In this document: in pieces, positions 29,104 to 40,390 of the stretch
Position numbering within the stretch: position 1 is the stretch's first letter
Layout of the letters: each line of letters opens with the position of its first letter
DNA from: Heracleum sosnowskyi
Taxonomy: Eukaryota; Streptophyta; Magnoliopsida; Apiales; Apiaceae
Direction: 5' to 3'
Assembly: GCA_030848705.1 (NCBI GenBank)
Contig: CM061238.1
Coordinates: forward strand, 54,475,133-54,539,132
Length of the DNA: 64,000 bases
Made by a program: the position numbers and the translations under genes
The notes under the pieces: model-generated
The model's input: only the letters and a program-made list of their open reading frames with translations
Database searches by the model: none
Told to the model about the DNA's origin: nothing

Positions 29104-31485
29104 CACCTTCAGGAATTGTAGCAAGAGTATGTCCATGACCAGGTGTCAGGATTTGTTCTTCCGTCAGGATCTGAGATTGCACCAACGTTCTTACTGTCTT
29201 AACTCCAGAATCAGAAACATGAGTTGACTGCGTTGTTTGACTTTGTGAAGTTTGAATTGTAGACTTCATAACAGCAGCATCAGAGGTTTCTCCTTGTATC
29301 ACTTTGTCACTACCATCATCTCCAGTATCATCATCATTATTCCTTAATACTAGATCAAGTGTGCATTTTGTCTGACTAACCTTCTCCTCCTTTTTGACAT
29401 CAGGATTTGACAATAAATTCAAAATTAAGGAAAGAGAGGCTTGAATGTCAGTTACCTTGGTATCCAGAGAATCAATCCTTCTGTTGATAGAGGTTTGTTT
29501 AGAAATAACAGATTTCACTTGGGATTCTACCACCCTTAGCTGAAAATTAGTAGGCACCTTTGTAAAACTTTGAGAAATATCATTCCTCACCAACTCAGTG
29601 GAGTTCTTGATAGAATCAATCTCACTTTTGAGACTTTTGGATAACAGAGTTGTAGCCTTCAGATGATTCTTCAAGTCTTGATTCTCTATAGATTTCACTG
29701 CATCATAGGCAGGTTCCAAAGCAGAAGAATAACTTACAGATTCAGTAGATCTGTGCCATGAATTGTTCCATTCATTCTGTCTAACTGCCTCAGCAGGATT
29801 AAAGGAAGGAATAGAAAAATCTTGTCTCTGATCTTTCCCAGTGGAAGCTTTGCCAGCCATATATGTACTTGATGAACCAAAATTAGTTCCAAGACTAATT
29901 TTGAGTGTTGTAGCAAGCTGTTCCTTCTCTTTTCGATTCTCATCATCATCACTATCATCAGAGTCATCATCATCAGTACTATGAGTATCATCAGGATCAG
30001 GAATAGCTCTACCTTTCATTTTATCCTGTGAATCTGTGATAGAATGATCCATTGGTCTTGAACGAAGTGGCTGTATCAGGATAGGTTCAACATCAGGAGT
30101 ACCACTAGCGTCAGGATGAACACCGTTAGGATTTGATATGCTTGCATCAGTATTTGCTACCAATGGTTCTTGTGGAGCTTGAGGTTCAGAAGCTTCTTCA
30201 ACACTTTGAGTTAAAGGTTCTTGTGTGCTTCCCTCATTGACAGTGTCCTCGACCAATCTTTGAACTTCCTCTGCACCAGAAATCCCTTGAGCATTGTCAG
30301 GAAATTTCTCAGAAACTGTAGCTTGGCCTGCATCTTCACTTTGAGAAGATGGTTCTTGTGTAGCTGGAATGTCGATGTCTGCATTCTCCCTTTGAGAAAA
30401 TGGTTCTTGTGGGACCATTCCACGAGCTAAGCCTTCACTCAAACTTTGATTGAGTGGTTCTTGTGTGGCTGGATCATCAGAAAGAGCTGCTGAACCACTT
30501 TGAGGTTCAGGTTCTTGTGGGCTTGATCCTTTCAGTTTCTTCTGTCTCTGATAGACTAACTCTTCTGCCTTCCTTAGCTTTTCCATTGGATGTTTTATCC
30601 CAAGATTGGAAGCAGCAGCACCATACTTCTCCCATGAAATATCAACATGTCTTTTTGTTGGAGAGTCATGTGCTGGAGAGTCTGAAATATTAACCACTTG
30701 ACTTGGTGCAGCATCAGGAATACTAACATCAGGATTTGCTTGAGCAGTAGAAATTGATTGCTCATTCAGAATAGAAGTGTCCTGTACATCAGTATCCTGC
30801 TTCTTTTCTAAAGGAATATGATACCTGCTTTTTGATAAGTTCCTTTTCTTATGTGGTGTAGACAATGGAACCACAGCTGCAATAGCAGTATCAGCAACTT
30901 CCTTATTCACATTCATCACTGAGGATATAGGTAAATCATCCTCTGAGTCAGTCTCATCCCTGAGAACTAATTTTCTTTTAACAGAAACAACCCCACCTCC
31001 CTTTGCAGCTTTCTTCACCAGGACCCCTTGTACACCCCCTTGTAACTTCTTTTAGTGAGTGGTGTAGAAGAAAAGTCCTTTGAACCTGATTGCCTTCCTG
31101 ACACATCAGTTTTAGCTGACTTCTTTGCTTTTACAACTAAAGTCTTTTGAGAGACAATAGAGGTGGCAGTTGACTGTTTAGACTGTTTAGGATGAATGCT
31201 TGGGTTAGGAACAAGGTGTGATTGGCCTTGCCCCATAGCATTAGAAATTAAACCATAACGAGTAGGCATTTTCCTATGTAAGAAAAACATAACCTCATCA
31301 GAAATCAAAGCATTTCCTATGAAACCATTTGCCTTATCAGGATTGGAAAAAATATTTAAATTGAAGTAAAATAAAATTTTATTTAAGAAAACAAAATTTA
31401 TTTTGATAATCCTGATAAGTGCTGTGTTTTTTTTTAAATGATTACAAAACAAATAGCATAATAACCATGTAACCATTCTTACCAA
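29099..31485 (-). pseudogene. Element C env-like ORF, N-terminal and middle part (before the B insertion)
   Basis: The first open piece (31015-31485) contains DKANGF and MPTRYGLISNAM segments. A frame change at about 31015 leads into a long open frame (31018 down to 29099). This is rich in Ser, Asp, Gln and Pro and has at least five degenerate repeats of the type TQEPLxQS (30170-30540, encoded by TGGTTCTTGTG on the plus strand). It also has a coiled-coil segment (about 29440-29700) and an Asp/Ser-rich run (about 29940-29990). It ends where B inserted and continues at 15998. No N-terminal domain like that of B is recognisable upstream. The antisense gene occupies that place. Confidence 0.72.
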
Positions 31486-31567
31486 TTACCGAGGCAAAGT
31501 AATTATGAGAAACTGAAAAGTCGCCTCGATATTGAAAAAATGACCTGCATCCTTAACACACATTCTC

Positions 31568-31574
31568 TATAAAA
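31568..31574 (+). promoter_or_regulatory. TATA box of the antisense gene cassette in C
   Basis: TATAAAA, 100 bases before the ATG at 31668, matching the A copy in sequence and spacing. The leader between them is conserved, including ATCATATATCTATTAAAACA and the bases around the ATG. Confidence 0.6.
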
Positions 31575-31667
31575 TAGAACTGTTAAGCATAACATCATAT
31601 ATCTATTAAAACACAAACCTTCTCCAGAGAAAAACTTACAAAAACCTTTCACCTTCTTTGTTTTTCA

Positions 31668-32054
31668 ATGGCTGCCAACCAACAACAAAACAACATACCT
31701 GATGCTGAGCTCGATATCATATGGCAAGAGATGGAAGAGGCTCTTGCTGACATTGAGCCACAACCAGTTCCTGACCCTCAGGAACATGAAGCGTTTGTTA
31801 ACGCAATGTTTGATGTGCTTTGGCACAACTTCCTGCAAGCCAATCCGGACTGGAATCCGCTTGATAACCTCATCTATGAAGAGGATGAGGATGAAGATGA
31901 TGAAGAGGATGAGGAGCTCAACCAAGAGCTTGAGAAAAGAAAGAAGAGAATCCGTGATGCTTGTATGTCATGCAAGTTGGAGGCACGGAAGAGTCCCGGT
32001 GGTCACGGTGACGATCCGCCTTCAAGTGCATCAGCTCCTCTTCTTGTCTCTTAA
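31668..32054 (+). CDS. Antisense acidic protein carried by element C (128 aa, unknown function)
   Basis: Full-length homologue of the protein at 535-954. It starts MAANQQQNNIPDAELD, keeps NPDWNPL, a shorter Asp/Glu run (about residues 65-82), the basic KRKKR, CMSCKLEAR, and the same C-terminal tail ending APLLVS. The frame stays open although the gag, pol and env-like ORFs of this same element have many stops. Indels relative to A keep the frame. The last about 130 bases are almost identical to A. I recognise no domain. It could be a captured host gene or an accessory ORF of this SIRE subfamily. Confidence 0.75.
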   Translation: MAANQQQNNIPDAELDIIWQEMEEALADIEPQPVPDPQEHEAFVNAMFDVLWHNFLQANPDWNPLDNLIYEEDEDEDDEEDEELNQELEKRKKRIRDACMSCKLEARKSPGGHGDDPPSSASAPLLVS

Positions 32055-32585
32055 GGATGGAACAAGAGATAGTCCATTCCTGATGGACTGTGAAGCTGCT
32101 CAGGAGCGTTCATGCTAATTTGCAGGGCACGTGTTCCTGAGTAGAAAAGTAGACTAGGAAAAGAATATGTAATTTCCATTTTCATTTGTAACGAATATTC
32201 AAGATTTAATGAAAACTATCAATTTGCTCAATTGTTCTTGTCCTTCTTACTTTTCCTGCACAATTTGTTAGTAACACTGATATTGACATATAAAATGATG
32301 AATAGTAAACTCTGATAAAAATATAATTGAAATTGAGAATTAAGACTAAAAACTTAATCAAAGACTAAGCATAAATCTTATTTCCAGAGTTTACCAGAAG
32401 TGTTGATGACAAATTAGCATAGAACCTCTGGTTTTCATACCAGCTTCAATATCTGAGCATCAGGATTTGACCAGTTGACTTCCTGTCAGGATTGCATCCT
32501 ATCAGGATTTGATCAAAGAAAACATACCTTTTTGAATAATCATCAGGATTTGACAGTTATCAGGATTTCCCCTCTGTAGCTTTCC
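32055..32585. other. Region between the antisense gene and pol of C
   Basis: 3' untranslated-like sequence with AATGAA at 32208-32213, then AT-rich non-coding sequence. About 100 bases (32455-32570) hold five TCAGGA motifs. Collinear with 955-1509 of A. Confidence 0.6.
32208..32213 (+). terminator. Possible poly(A) signal of the antisense gene in C
   Basis: AATGAA in AT-rich sequence, about 155 bases after the stop, in the same position as in A. Confidence 0.4.
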
Positions 32586-35500
32586 TCAGAAATTCTCAAA
32601 GTTCATCATTCCAAGTTCATTCACCAATTTATTGAAAATAGCTTCAGGTAGTGGCTTGGTGAATATATCAGCTAGTTGTTGATCAGTAGGAACAAAGTGA
32701 AGTTCAATTGTTCCTTCTAGAACTTGTTCTCTTATGAAGTGATATCGAATACTGATGTGTTTAGTAAGAGAATGTTGAACTGGATTTCCTGTCATTGCGA
32801 TAGCACTTTGGTTATCAGAATAAATAGGGATTTTTGAGTATGACAGGCCATAATCTAACAACTGATTTCTCATCCACATTATCTGAGCACAACAACTTCC
32901 TGCAGCAATGTACTCAGCTTCTGCAGTTGAAGTGGAAATGGATTTTAGCTTTTTACTGAACCATGAAACTAGTCTTCCACCCAAAAACTGACAGCTTCCT
33001 GAAGTACTTTTCCTGTGTATTTTGCATCCTGCAAAATCAGCATCTGAATAACCACACAACCCAAAATTTGATTCCCTTGCATACCAAAGGCCAAATGAAG
33101 AAGTGCCTTTGAGATATCTGAAAATTCTTTTGACTGCAATCAGATGGGGTTCTCTAGGTTTTTCTTGAAATCTTGCACACAGACAGGTTGCAAACATGAT
33201 ATCTGGTCGACTTGCAATGAGATACAATAAAGAGCCAATCATTCCTCTGTAGTGAGTTACATCTACCTCAGCACCTTGATCAGGATCAAGTTTGGTAGCT
33301 GTAGCTATGGGATTTGTAGCAGGAGAACTATCTTGCATGTTAAACCTTGTCAATAAATTCCTTGTATATTTAGACTGATTGATAAAAATCCCTTCATCAG
33401 TCTGTTTAACTTGAAGACCAAGAAAGTAACTCATTTCTCCCATCATGCTCATTTGATATCTTGACTGCATAAGCTTGGAAAAATTTTCACAAAGCTTATT
33501 GTTTGTTGACCCAAAAATGATATCATCAACATAAATCTGAACTAACAACAAGTCCTTACCATGATTCAAATAAAATAGAATTTTATCAATAGCACCTCTT
33601 TTGAATCCACTTTCCAGTAAGAATAGAGCTAAAGTTTCATACCATGCTCTTGGAGCTTGCTTTAGTCCATAAAGTGCCTTATCCAATCTGTAGACATGAT
33701 CTGGATATTTAGGATCAATGAAACCAAGAGGTTGCTCAACATAGACTTCTTCCTCCAGTTCTCCATTTAAGAAAGCACTTTTAACATCCATCTAGAAAAC
33801 CTTGAATTTCTTATGTGCTGCATAAGCAAGAAATATCCTGATGGCTTCTAGTCTTGCAACAGGAGCAAAAGTTTCATCATAGTCAATTCCCTCTTGTTGA
33901 GAATACCCCTTTGCAACTAGTCTAGCTTTGTTTCTGATTATTACTCCATCAGAATCAGTCTTGTTCTTGAAAATCCATTTTGTACCAACAATTGATCTAT
34001 TCTTTGGTCTTGGTACCAGTTTCCAGACTTCATTTCTTTCAAATTCATTCAGTTCCTCTTGCATTGCAGTAACCCAATCAGCATCTTTAAGTGCATCTTC
34101 AACTTTCTTTGGCTCCTCCTTGGATAGAAAGTTATTGTATAGACATTCATTCTGAGTTGCACTTCTTGTTTGAACACCTGCATCAGGATCTCCAATGATC
34201 AAATCAGGAGTATGACTTGCAGTCCATTTCCTTGTTGGTGTTAAATTGTTTCTTGATGTAGATGCTCTCCCTGGATTGGTGTTATCTTGATTTGAAGAAT
34301 TTGCTTGATTTGAAGCTCCCCCTGAATTATTTCTATGTCCTCCTGATAAGTTATCAGGATCATTACTTGAATCAGTATCTGAAGAATTCTGTCCTGATGA
34401 TTGAGTTGACTCTAAACTTGTAGTAGAATGTTGTTGCTCCCCCTCAACATTATCACTACTAGAAGTATCACTATTGAATGCATCATCAGCATTTGCACCA
34501 TCAGCATCTGGTGAGACATCAGGATCTGGTGACCCATCAGGATCTGATGTATTGACAGGATCTGATTCACTTTCTTCAGGTTCCTTGGTAGCTTCATTTT
34601 CAAAAATCAATCTATCATGAGAGTCTTCATTGATTCCAGCTATCTTCTTGTCATCAAAAGATACATGTATTGACTCCATGACAGTCCTTGTCCTCAAATT
34701 AAAAACTCTGAAGGCTCTTGATGCAGGATAGCCTATGAAAATTCCTTCATCAGCCTTTGTTTCAAACTTTCCTAGCTGTTCAGGATGAGTTCTGAGAACA
34801 AAACATTTACAGCCAAACACATGCAGATGCTTCAGACTTTGTTTCTTTTCCTTGAGTGACTGATAAGGAGTAACACCATGTATGTTGATTAATGTGAGAT
34901 TTTGAGTATAGCATGCTGTGTTGACTGCTTCTGCCCAGAAATATGTAGGTAATTTAGCTTCTTCCAACATAGTTCTGCCAGCTTCAATAAGAGTTCTATT
35001 TTTCCTTTCAACTACTCCATTTTGCTGAGGCGTGCCAGGAGCAGAGAATTGTTGAATGATTCCTTTGTATTTGCAGAACTCTTCCATCTTTGAATTCTTA
35101 AATTCAGTACCATTATCACTTCTCAGTATCTTGACTTTGTACTTTGTGGTTGTCTCAATCATTTTCACATGATCCAACAGAACTTCAGGAGTCTCATCTT
35201 TTCTGTGCAGAAAATACACCCAGGTGAATCTAGAATATTCATCAACAATTACAAGAGTGTACCTTTTCTTATTGATGGTCATGATGTTGACTGGACCAAA
35301 TAGATCAAGATGTAGCATCTGATATGGTTCTTCAATAGAAGATTCTGATTTACTCTGGAATGATGTCCTTCTTTGTTTTGCTTTCTAACATGCATCACAG
35401 AGTCCATCAGGAGTATATAACACTTTTGGTAATCCTCTCACTAAATCTTTCTTAACCAACTCATTGATATTGCTGAAGTTGAGATGAGAAAGCTTCTTGT

Positions 35501-35924
35501 GTCAATTCCAACTTTCATCTACTGAAGCTTTACTGATCAGACAGGTAGGAGAGTCATCAGTATTTGATTGAATGTTGGCTTCATATATGTTACCATGCCT
35601 GTAGCCAGTCAGAGCTATCTTTCATGTTTCTTTGCTGACTACTTCACAATGTGTGGAATAGAAGTTGACATGATAACCTCTGTCGGTGATTTGACTAATA
35701 CTCAACAGGTTGTGTTTTAGTCCTTTCACTAGAGCTACTTTTTCAATGATGACATTTCCAATGATTATATTGCCATATCCCAAAGTTTGTCCAATGTTGC
35801 CATCTCCATAAGACACAGTTGGGCCAGCTTTTTCCTCATATTCTGATAACAGGGCTTTGTTTCCAGTCATGTGCACAGAACATCCACTATCCATGACTAA
35901 CACATTTTTCTTTTTACCCTGCAA
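32586..35924 (-). pseudogene. pol: Element C pol with at least four nonsense mutations
   Basis: Same domains as A pol: DSGCSVHMTG protease near 35875, integrase with RSDNGTEF and ERKNRT, linker, RT with YVDD near 33530, and RNase H ending DIFTKPL. Minus-strand stops lie at 35622-35624 (a Gly codon in A), 35502-35504 (Trp to TGA in the integrase zinc finger), 35385-35387 (Gln position in CDACQ) and 33792-33794 (CAG to TAG, just before MDVKSAFLNG). The integrase frame around 4105 of A is undamaged here. Inactive. Confidence 0.93.
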
Positions 35925-35940
35925 TCAGAATAGAAACACA

Positions 35941-38256
35941 CTAGTTAGAACATTTAGGTACCCATACTTGTTGGGTTCCTTTTCCATGCAATTTATTAAC
36001 TTTCACAGCAGAAGACTTTCTGACTTTAGCAGTCCTGATAGGATTTACTCCATCAGGATTTGCTTTGTCAGTATCAATATTAACAAAAGCATGTTCCAAC
36101 TTGACATTCTTAATGCTACCAGAGTTTGCACTATTTTTATCAACTTTAGGCAATGGATCATAAAAGTTATAGTACAACTCATGATAATCTTTACAAGTAT
36201 AAATAGAATGCCATATACTACCACAATGAAAACAGGACTTCTATGATTTATAAAATACTGATCTATTCCTAACATCGGACTTAGGAATATCAGCAATCTT
36301 CTTCTTACTCTTCTTACAATCAATAGCAAGATGATTAGAGTTACCACAGTTAAAACAACACTTTCTAGGTGCATTTGGGATATATTTTTAACCATTCTCT
36401 TTGTTGATCCCAACTTTACCATTCCTGTTTCTCTTAACAGTAGCTTCCTTTTTCTTATCTGTCACCTCACAGATTTTATCCTTAAGCTGTTTCTGAGACA
36501 ATAGACCTACATTCTTAGTGACTTTCTTCATGACAGGTTTAGACTTTATAATTTTAATTCCTTGAGTAGAGGTAGATCCCTTTTCAAAAGTAGAATTGGA
36601 ATCCTTACCAAAAACAAAATTAACAGGAGTAATCTTAGATTTGGTTGCGTCTATAACATGTCTATAGGTCTTTGGACTGACTGTCTCATCAATGACAATT
36701 TTCTCTTTCAATTTCTTATCCTCATCTGACTTATATCCTAGACACTCTTTCCAATTCTTAGAGGTATTAATCTCATGAAATTTCCTACCAGAGTCTGTCC
36801 AGGTTCTGATTTTCTCTTTAGCATATTCAAGTTCCTTTTCAAGAGCAGTACATTTGGATTTCATCTCTAAATACATGTGATTCGCATTATCACATTCTTT
36901 TTGTACTTCTTGCATACGAGAAAATTCAGCTTCTAATATATCATTCCTTTTTCTAAGTTCAGACATCTCAGATAAGATCCTAGTATTTTCAGCAGTTTGA
37001 CTTCTAAAGCTAATATGTAATGACTTTAGAAAACGTCTTAACTCAGAAGCATTATCAGTATCAAAATCAAAGATAATATTTAGTACCTTATCATCAGGAG
37101 CAGAAATTACATCAGCGTTGGCCATTAGAGCATAGTTGACCACCTCAGTATCAGATTCTGAGGAAGAGTCCATCCAATCCTTGCTTGATGTGATAAGTGC
37201 CTTTGTCTTCTTGCACTCAGAAGCAAAGTGACCCATACCATTGCACTTGTAGCATCTAACCTTTGACTTGTCAAATTTGTTACCCTTGCTGTCCTTTTTG
37301 ATATACTTATCTTTGTTTGGATTGAAAGCCTTTTTCTGAAAGTTGCCTTGTCTTCTATTCTTCCTGAACTTCATCCTTCTGAAGTTTCTGACAATCATAG
37401 CAACCATCTCTTCCATGTCTGAGTCAGAAGAATCATCATCAGTATTGGCATCAGGATTGCCATCAGTATCTGATGAAGAGTCATGAGGATCTGACTCAAC
37501 TATTCTTGTTTTACTTCTAGAGACCTCCATAGCTTTTCCTTTTGATTTAGCCTCTGCTTTCAAAGCAATTGATTTTGCCTTGCTGCTTTTCTTGTTCTTT
37601 CTCTGTTGGACTTCAAGATCATGAGTTCTTAGCATCCCATAGACTTCATCAAGAGACAAAGTGTTAAGATCATACTGATGTCTAATGATCGAGGTCTGAG
37701 TGTCCCATTCTTCAGGTAAAGCTCTTAGAAACTTGGTGTTTGAATCTTCAGTTTCATATTCCTTGTCAACTAAAGATAAACTGTTCAATAGTGTCAGAAA
37801 TCTATCATATAGATCAGTTAGGCTCTCATCAGGTCTTGCATCAAATTGTTCATATTCTTGAATCAAAAGAGCCCTTCTGTTTTTCTTGACAGATGCAGAT
37901 CCCTGGCACTGAGTTTCCAAAGTATCCCAGATTTCTTTTGAAGACTTGCATGCAATCACTCTATTTGACATGACAGCATCAAGACTACTGTGCAAGATAT
38001 TCTTTATCTTTGGTTCCCTGAGTACATGAGCTTTTTCTTCTGGAGTCCATTCACTTTTAGCCTTGACCACATAATGTTCAGGTACTGTATCTGTTCATTC
38101 TACAATCCTTGTAGGAATATATGGTCCATCACGAATCATGTCCAAATAGTCAGGATCCATAGCCTCCAGGTACATCAGCATCTTTACCCTCCATGTTGGA
38201 TATTCTGATTTCTTCAAGATGGGAATCTTCATTCTTTCATACTTGGTTGTCGACAT
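35941..38256 (-). pseudogene. gag: Element C gag with several stops
   Basis: The start corresponds to the A gag ATG (38254-38256, MSTTKYE). Stops include TGA at 38095-38097 (CGA in A), TAA near 36388 (Tyr in A) and TAG at 36241-36243 (CAG in A). The N-terminal domain, Asp/Ser linker, intact zinc knuckle CYKCNGMGHFASEC, coiled coil and NTSKNWKECLGYKS segment are all recognisable. Only decay, no large deletion. Confidence 0.9.
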
Positions 38257-38292
38257 CTTTAGATCGTATCTGATTCAGAATTAAATCAGTTT

Positions 38293-38304
38293 GCTCTGAT
38301 ACCA
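38293..38304 (-). other. Primer-binding site of C
   Basis: The minus strand reads TGGTATCAGAGC, two bases from the 5' LTR, as in A, B and D. Confidence 0.93.
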
Positions 38305-38306
38305 AT

Positions 38307-38775
38307 TGTTGCCCAGTAATAATCTATTGTAGAAGGGGGGTTGAATACAATAGTATAAGATAATCGACTTCTTAATGTATATATCACAATTATGAAAGAA
38401 AGATAACAGCTTTATTAAATCTGATATAAGACTGTTACAAACTCTCTCAAGAAATTCTGATGTTCTTGAGAGCTGCTAGCTTACAAAAACTCTCTCAAGA
38501 AATTCTATGTTCTTGAGAGCTTCTATTCGATTATGTTCTCCTTCGAATTCATAAATCGAAACCAAAACTGTGTTTATATACTACACAGCTTCTCTATCAA
38601 TGATAAGTCCTAATCAATTACAAAGATTGAAACCTATCCATAATTGATAGCTACATTCTACAAACCAGGAACCGACAGAATAAACTTCCATGTTTAACTA
38701 GACTCCAAATATAACTCGAAGTAGGAATCCTGATCAGCTTCCAGTTCTGATGATCAATCCTGATCCCAGTCCTGA
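38307..38775 (-). repeat. 5' LTR of C, outer end missing
   Basis: Matches 13729-14196 of the 3' LTR to about 98%. The LTR TATA box is at 38573-38580. It breaks off at 38775 after CCCAGTCCTGA, where LINE L1 begins. About 100 bp of the outer end are absent from the window. Confidence 0.92.
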
Positions 38776-38799
38776 GGTGGGATACCAGTTCGGGAAGGA

Positions 38800-40310
38800 T
38801 TGGTGGAAGATTGTAGTTCTGATGACGAGGAAGGGCAATTTGTGACAGAGAGAGATGCGATTGAAAGGGAGACCATCCATAGAGTGGCGAAAGCAGCTTT
38901 TGAGACTAACAAAAATGAGCGCAATGAGCTTACAAGGCTGAGACATAAGATGATGGAAGTCCAAAAATTCATGTCTAAAAGGGGTCTGTCTATGGCAGAA
39001 TGTGAGAAAGAAAGCTTAATAGGAGATGCGGATTTTAATGCTGGAATTTCCACTCCTCAGCGGTTTGTTTGTGGTCGTGATGAATTTGGGTTACCTAAAT
39101 TTACAGACTTTACCACCGGTGGGTTGGGTGATAAAGGTATATAAGCTTCCTCTGAAAGTATGAAGAAAGCAGAAAACCCATCTATAGAAAAGCCTATTCG
39201 GGGTGGAGATGGTGTTTCTCACTCTCTTGAGGATAACCTGGATATTGATTTCCCACCGTTGACCCACGCCAAACTAGACAAACCTGATGAGGAAGTGGTC
39301 ATTAAAAACTCTTGGGCTAAGATTGTTCATGACCCTCTGCCACCTGTTATCAATGTGAGCTTCAAATACTGTCCTCGCCCTGCAGAATCTTCGGTGGTCT
39401 CTCCGCCAGTTGAAGTTTTAAGGGAAGGAAATGAGAAGTTTGAAAACTGTATTGTGGGCACATTTTCTAAAGGAGTCAAATCCTTTAATTTGGTGGCTTC
39501 CTCTACTCGCTCGGCTTGGGAGCATCGTGGCCTTATCAATGTGTTTCAAAAGGATAACCACGTTTTTATCTTCAAATTCAGGTCGGTGGAGGAAAGAAAT
39601 ATAGTGCTTGCTCGTGGGACGTGGTATGTGGGAAATCAACCTATGTTGTTGAGAGAGCTTGGGGGCAACATTCTGATGTTCATAAAGCTGAAACAATGCC
39701 TCTTTGGGTGAAATTTAGTAAAATTCCTGACTGTTACTGGACGAGTGAAGGGTTAAGCTGGCTAGGCAGTGTCATTGGTAGACCTCTTTGTGCAGATGCA
39801 TTGACATCTAAGTTGGAAATCCTACCCTTTGCTAAGTTCTGTGTTGAATACAAAATTGGGGATGCTCTCCCTGATAAGATAGATGTTTGGTCTCTTGACC
39901 CTGTTTCTGGCGCAATCAGCATTTCAGAAGTGCTGATTCACTACCCAGTTAAGCCACTTGTTTGCACTGGTTGCCACTCTTTAGGACACCCTGTGGGCGC
40001 TTGTCCCACCACGAAATGGGTTTGGGTTGCAAAAAGGAAGCAACAAGAGCAGCAAGAGGAGTGCAGTGTTCAGAAGGAAAAAACAGAGGAACAAGTTCCT
40101 GTCAAAACTCATTCTGTTGTTGATGAGGCTCAAACACCGGTTAATACTTCTGCCATAGAAACTGTAGCCAAACAGGATGTGGTATTTGCTCGCTCTATTA
40201 GTGAAGAATCCCCTTCTCTAGTTTTTCTGTTTAAAAACTTGAAGAAAGTGGATGAGATTGATGGAAAGTGGCAAGAGTTTCAGATGTCAAAATCTCAAAG
40301 GAAAAAATAG
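38800..40310 (+). pseudogene. L1 ORF1: RNA-binding protein with DUF4283-like domain and zinc knuckle
   Basis: The first piece (38800-39144) has an acidic start and a helical Glu/Arg/Lys segment. After a stop at 39142-39144 the same frame resumes (39160) with the FPPL and SWAKIV motifs typical of plant LINE ORF1, then a DUF4283-like domain (KFRSVEERNIVLARGTW). A frameshift near 39660-39680 leads to the rest (to 40310), including LWVKFSKIP, GRPL and the zinc knuckle CTGCHSLGHPVGAC. Such proteins coat the LINE RNA. The assignment rests on motifs and on its position before ORF2. Confidence 0.8.
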
Positions 40311-40390
40311 AAGAAAGCCTTGAAAAGTGGGGGGAGTATCTCTTCCCCATCTCAATTATCTTAATTTCCATGATAATTGATTTTTGATCC

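Larger units (their letters stand above)
13729..38775 (-). mobile_element. Element C: SIRE-type Ty1/copia retrotransposon split by element B
   Basis: Minus-strand order: 5' LTR (38307-38775, outer about 100 bp missing), primer-binding site, gag (35941-38256), pol (32586-35924), antisense gene (31668-32054), env-like ORF (31485-29099, then 15998-14407 across B), polypurine tract, 3' LTR (13729-14297). The two LTRs differ by about 8 substitutions and a 2-bp indel over the 469 shared bases by eye, which points to an insertion much older than B. Many nonsense changes make it inactive. It sits in E gag. The five bases before its 3' LTR are ATTAT (13724-13728). The partner side is beyond the window because L1 interrupts the 5' LTR. 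Confidence 0.93.

Noticed and set aside
31665..31925. Open frame on the minus strand opposite the antisense gene of C
   Set aside because: The matching frame in A is different in sequence and length. The codon pattern supports only the plus-strand protein.
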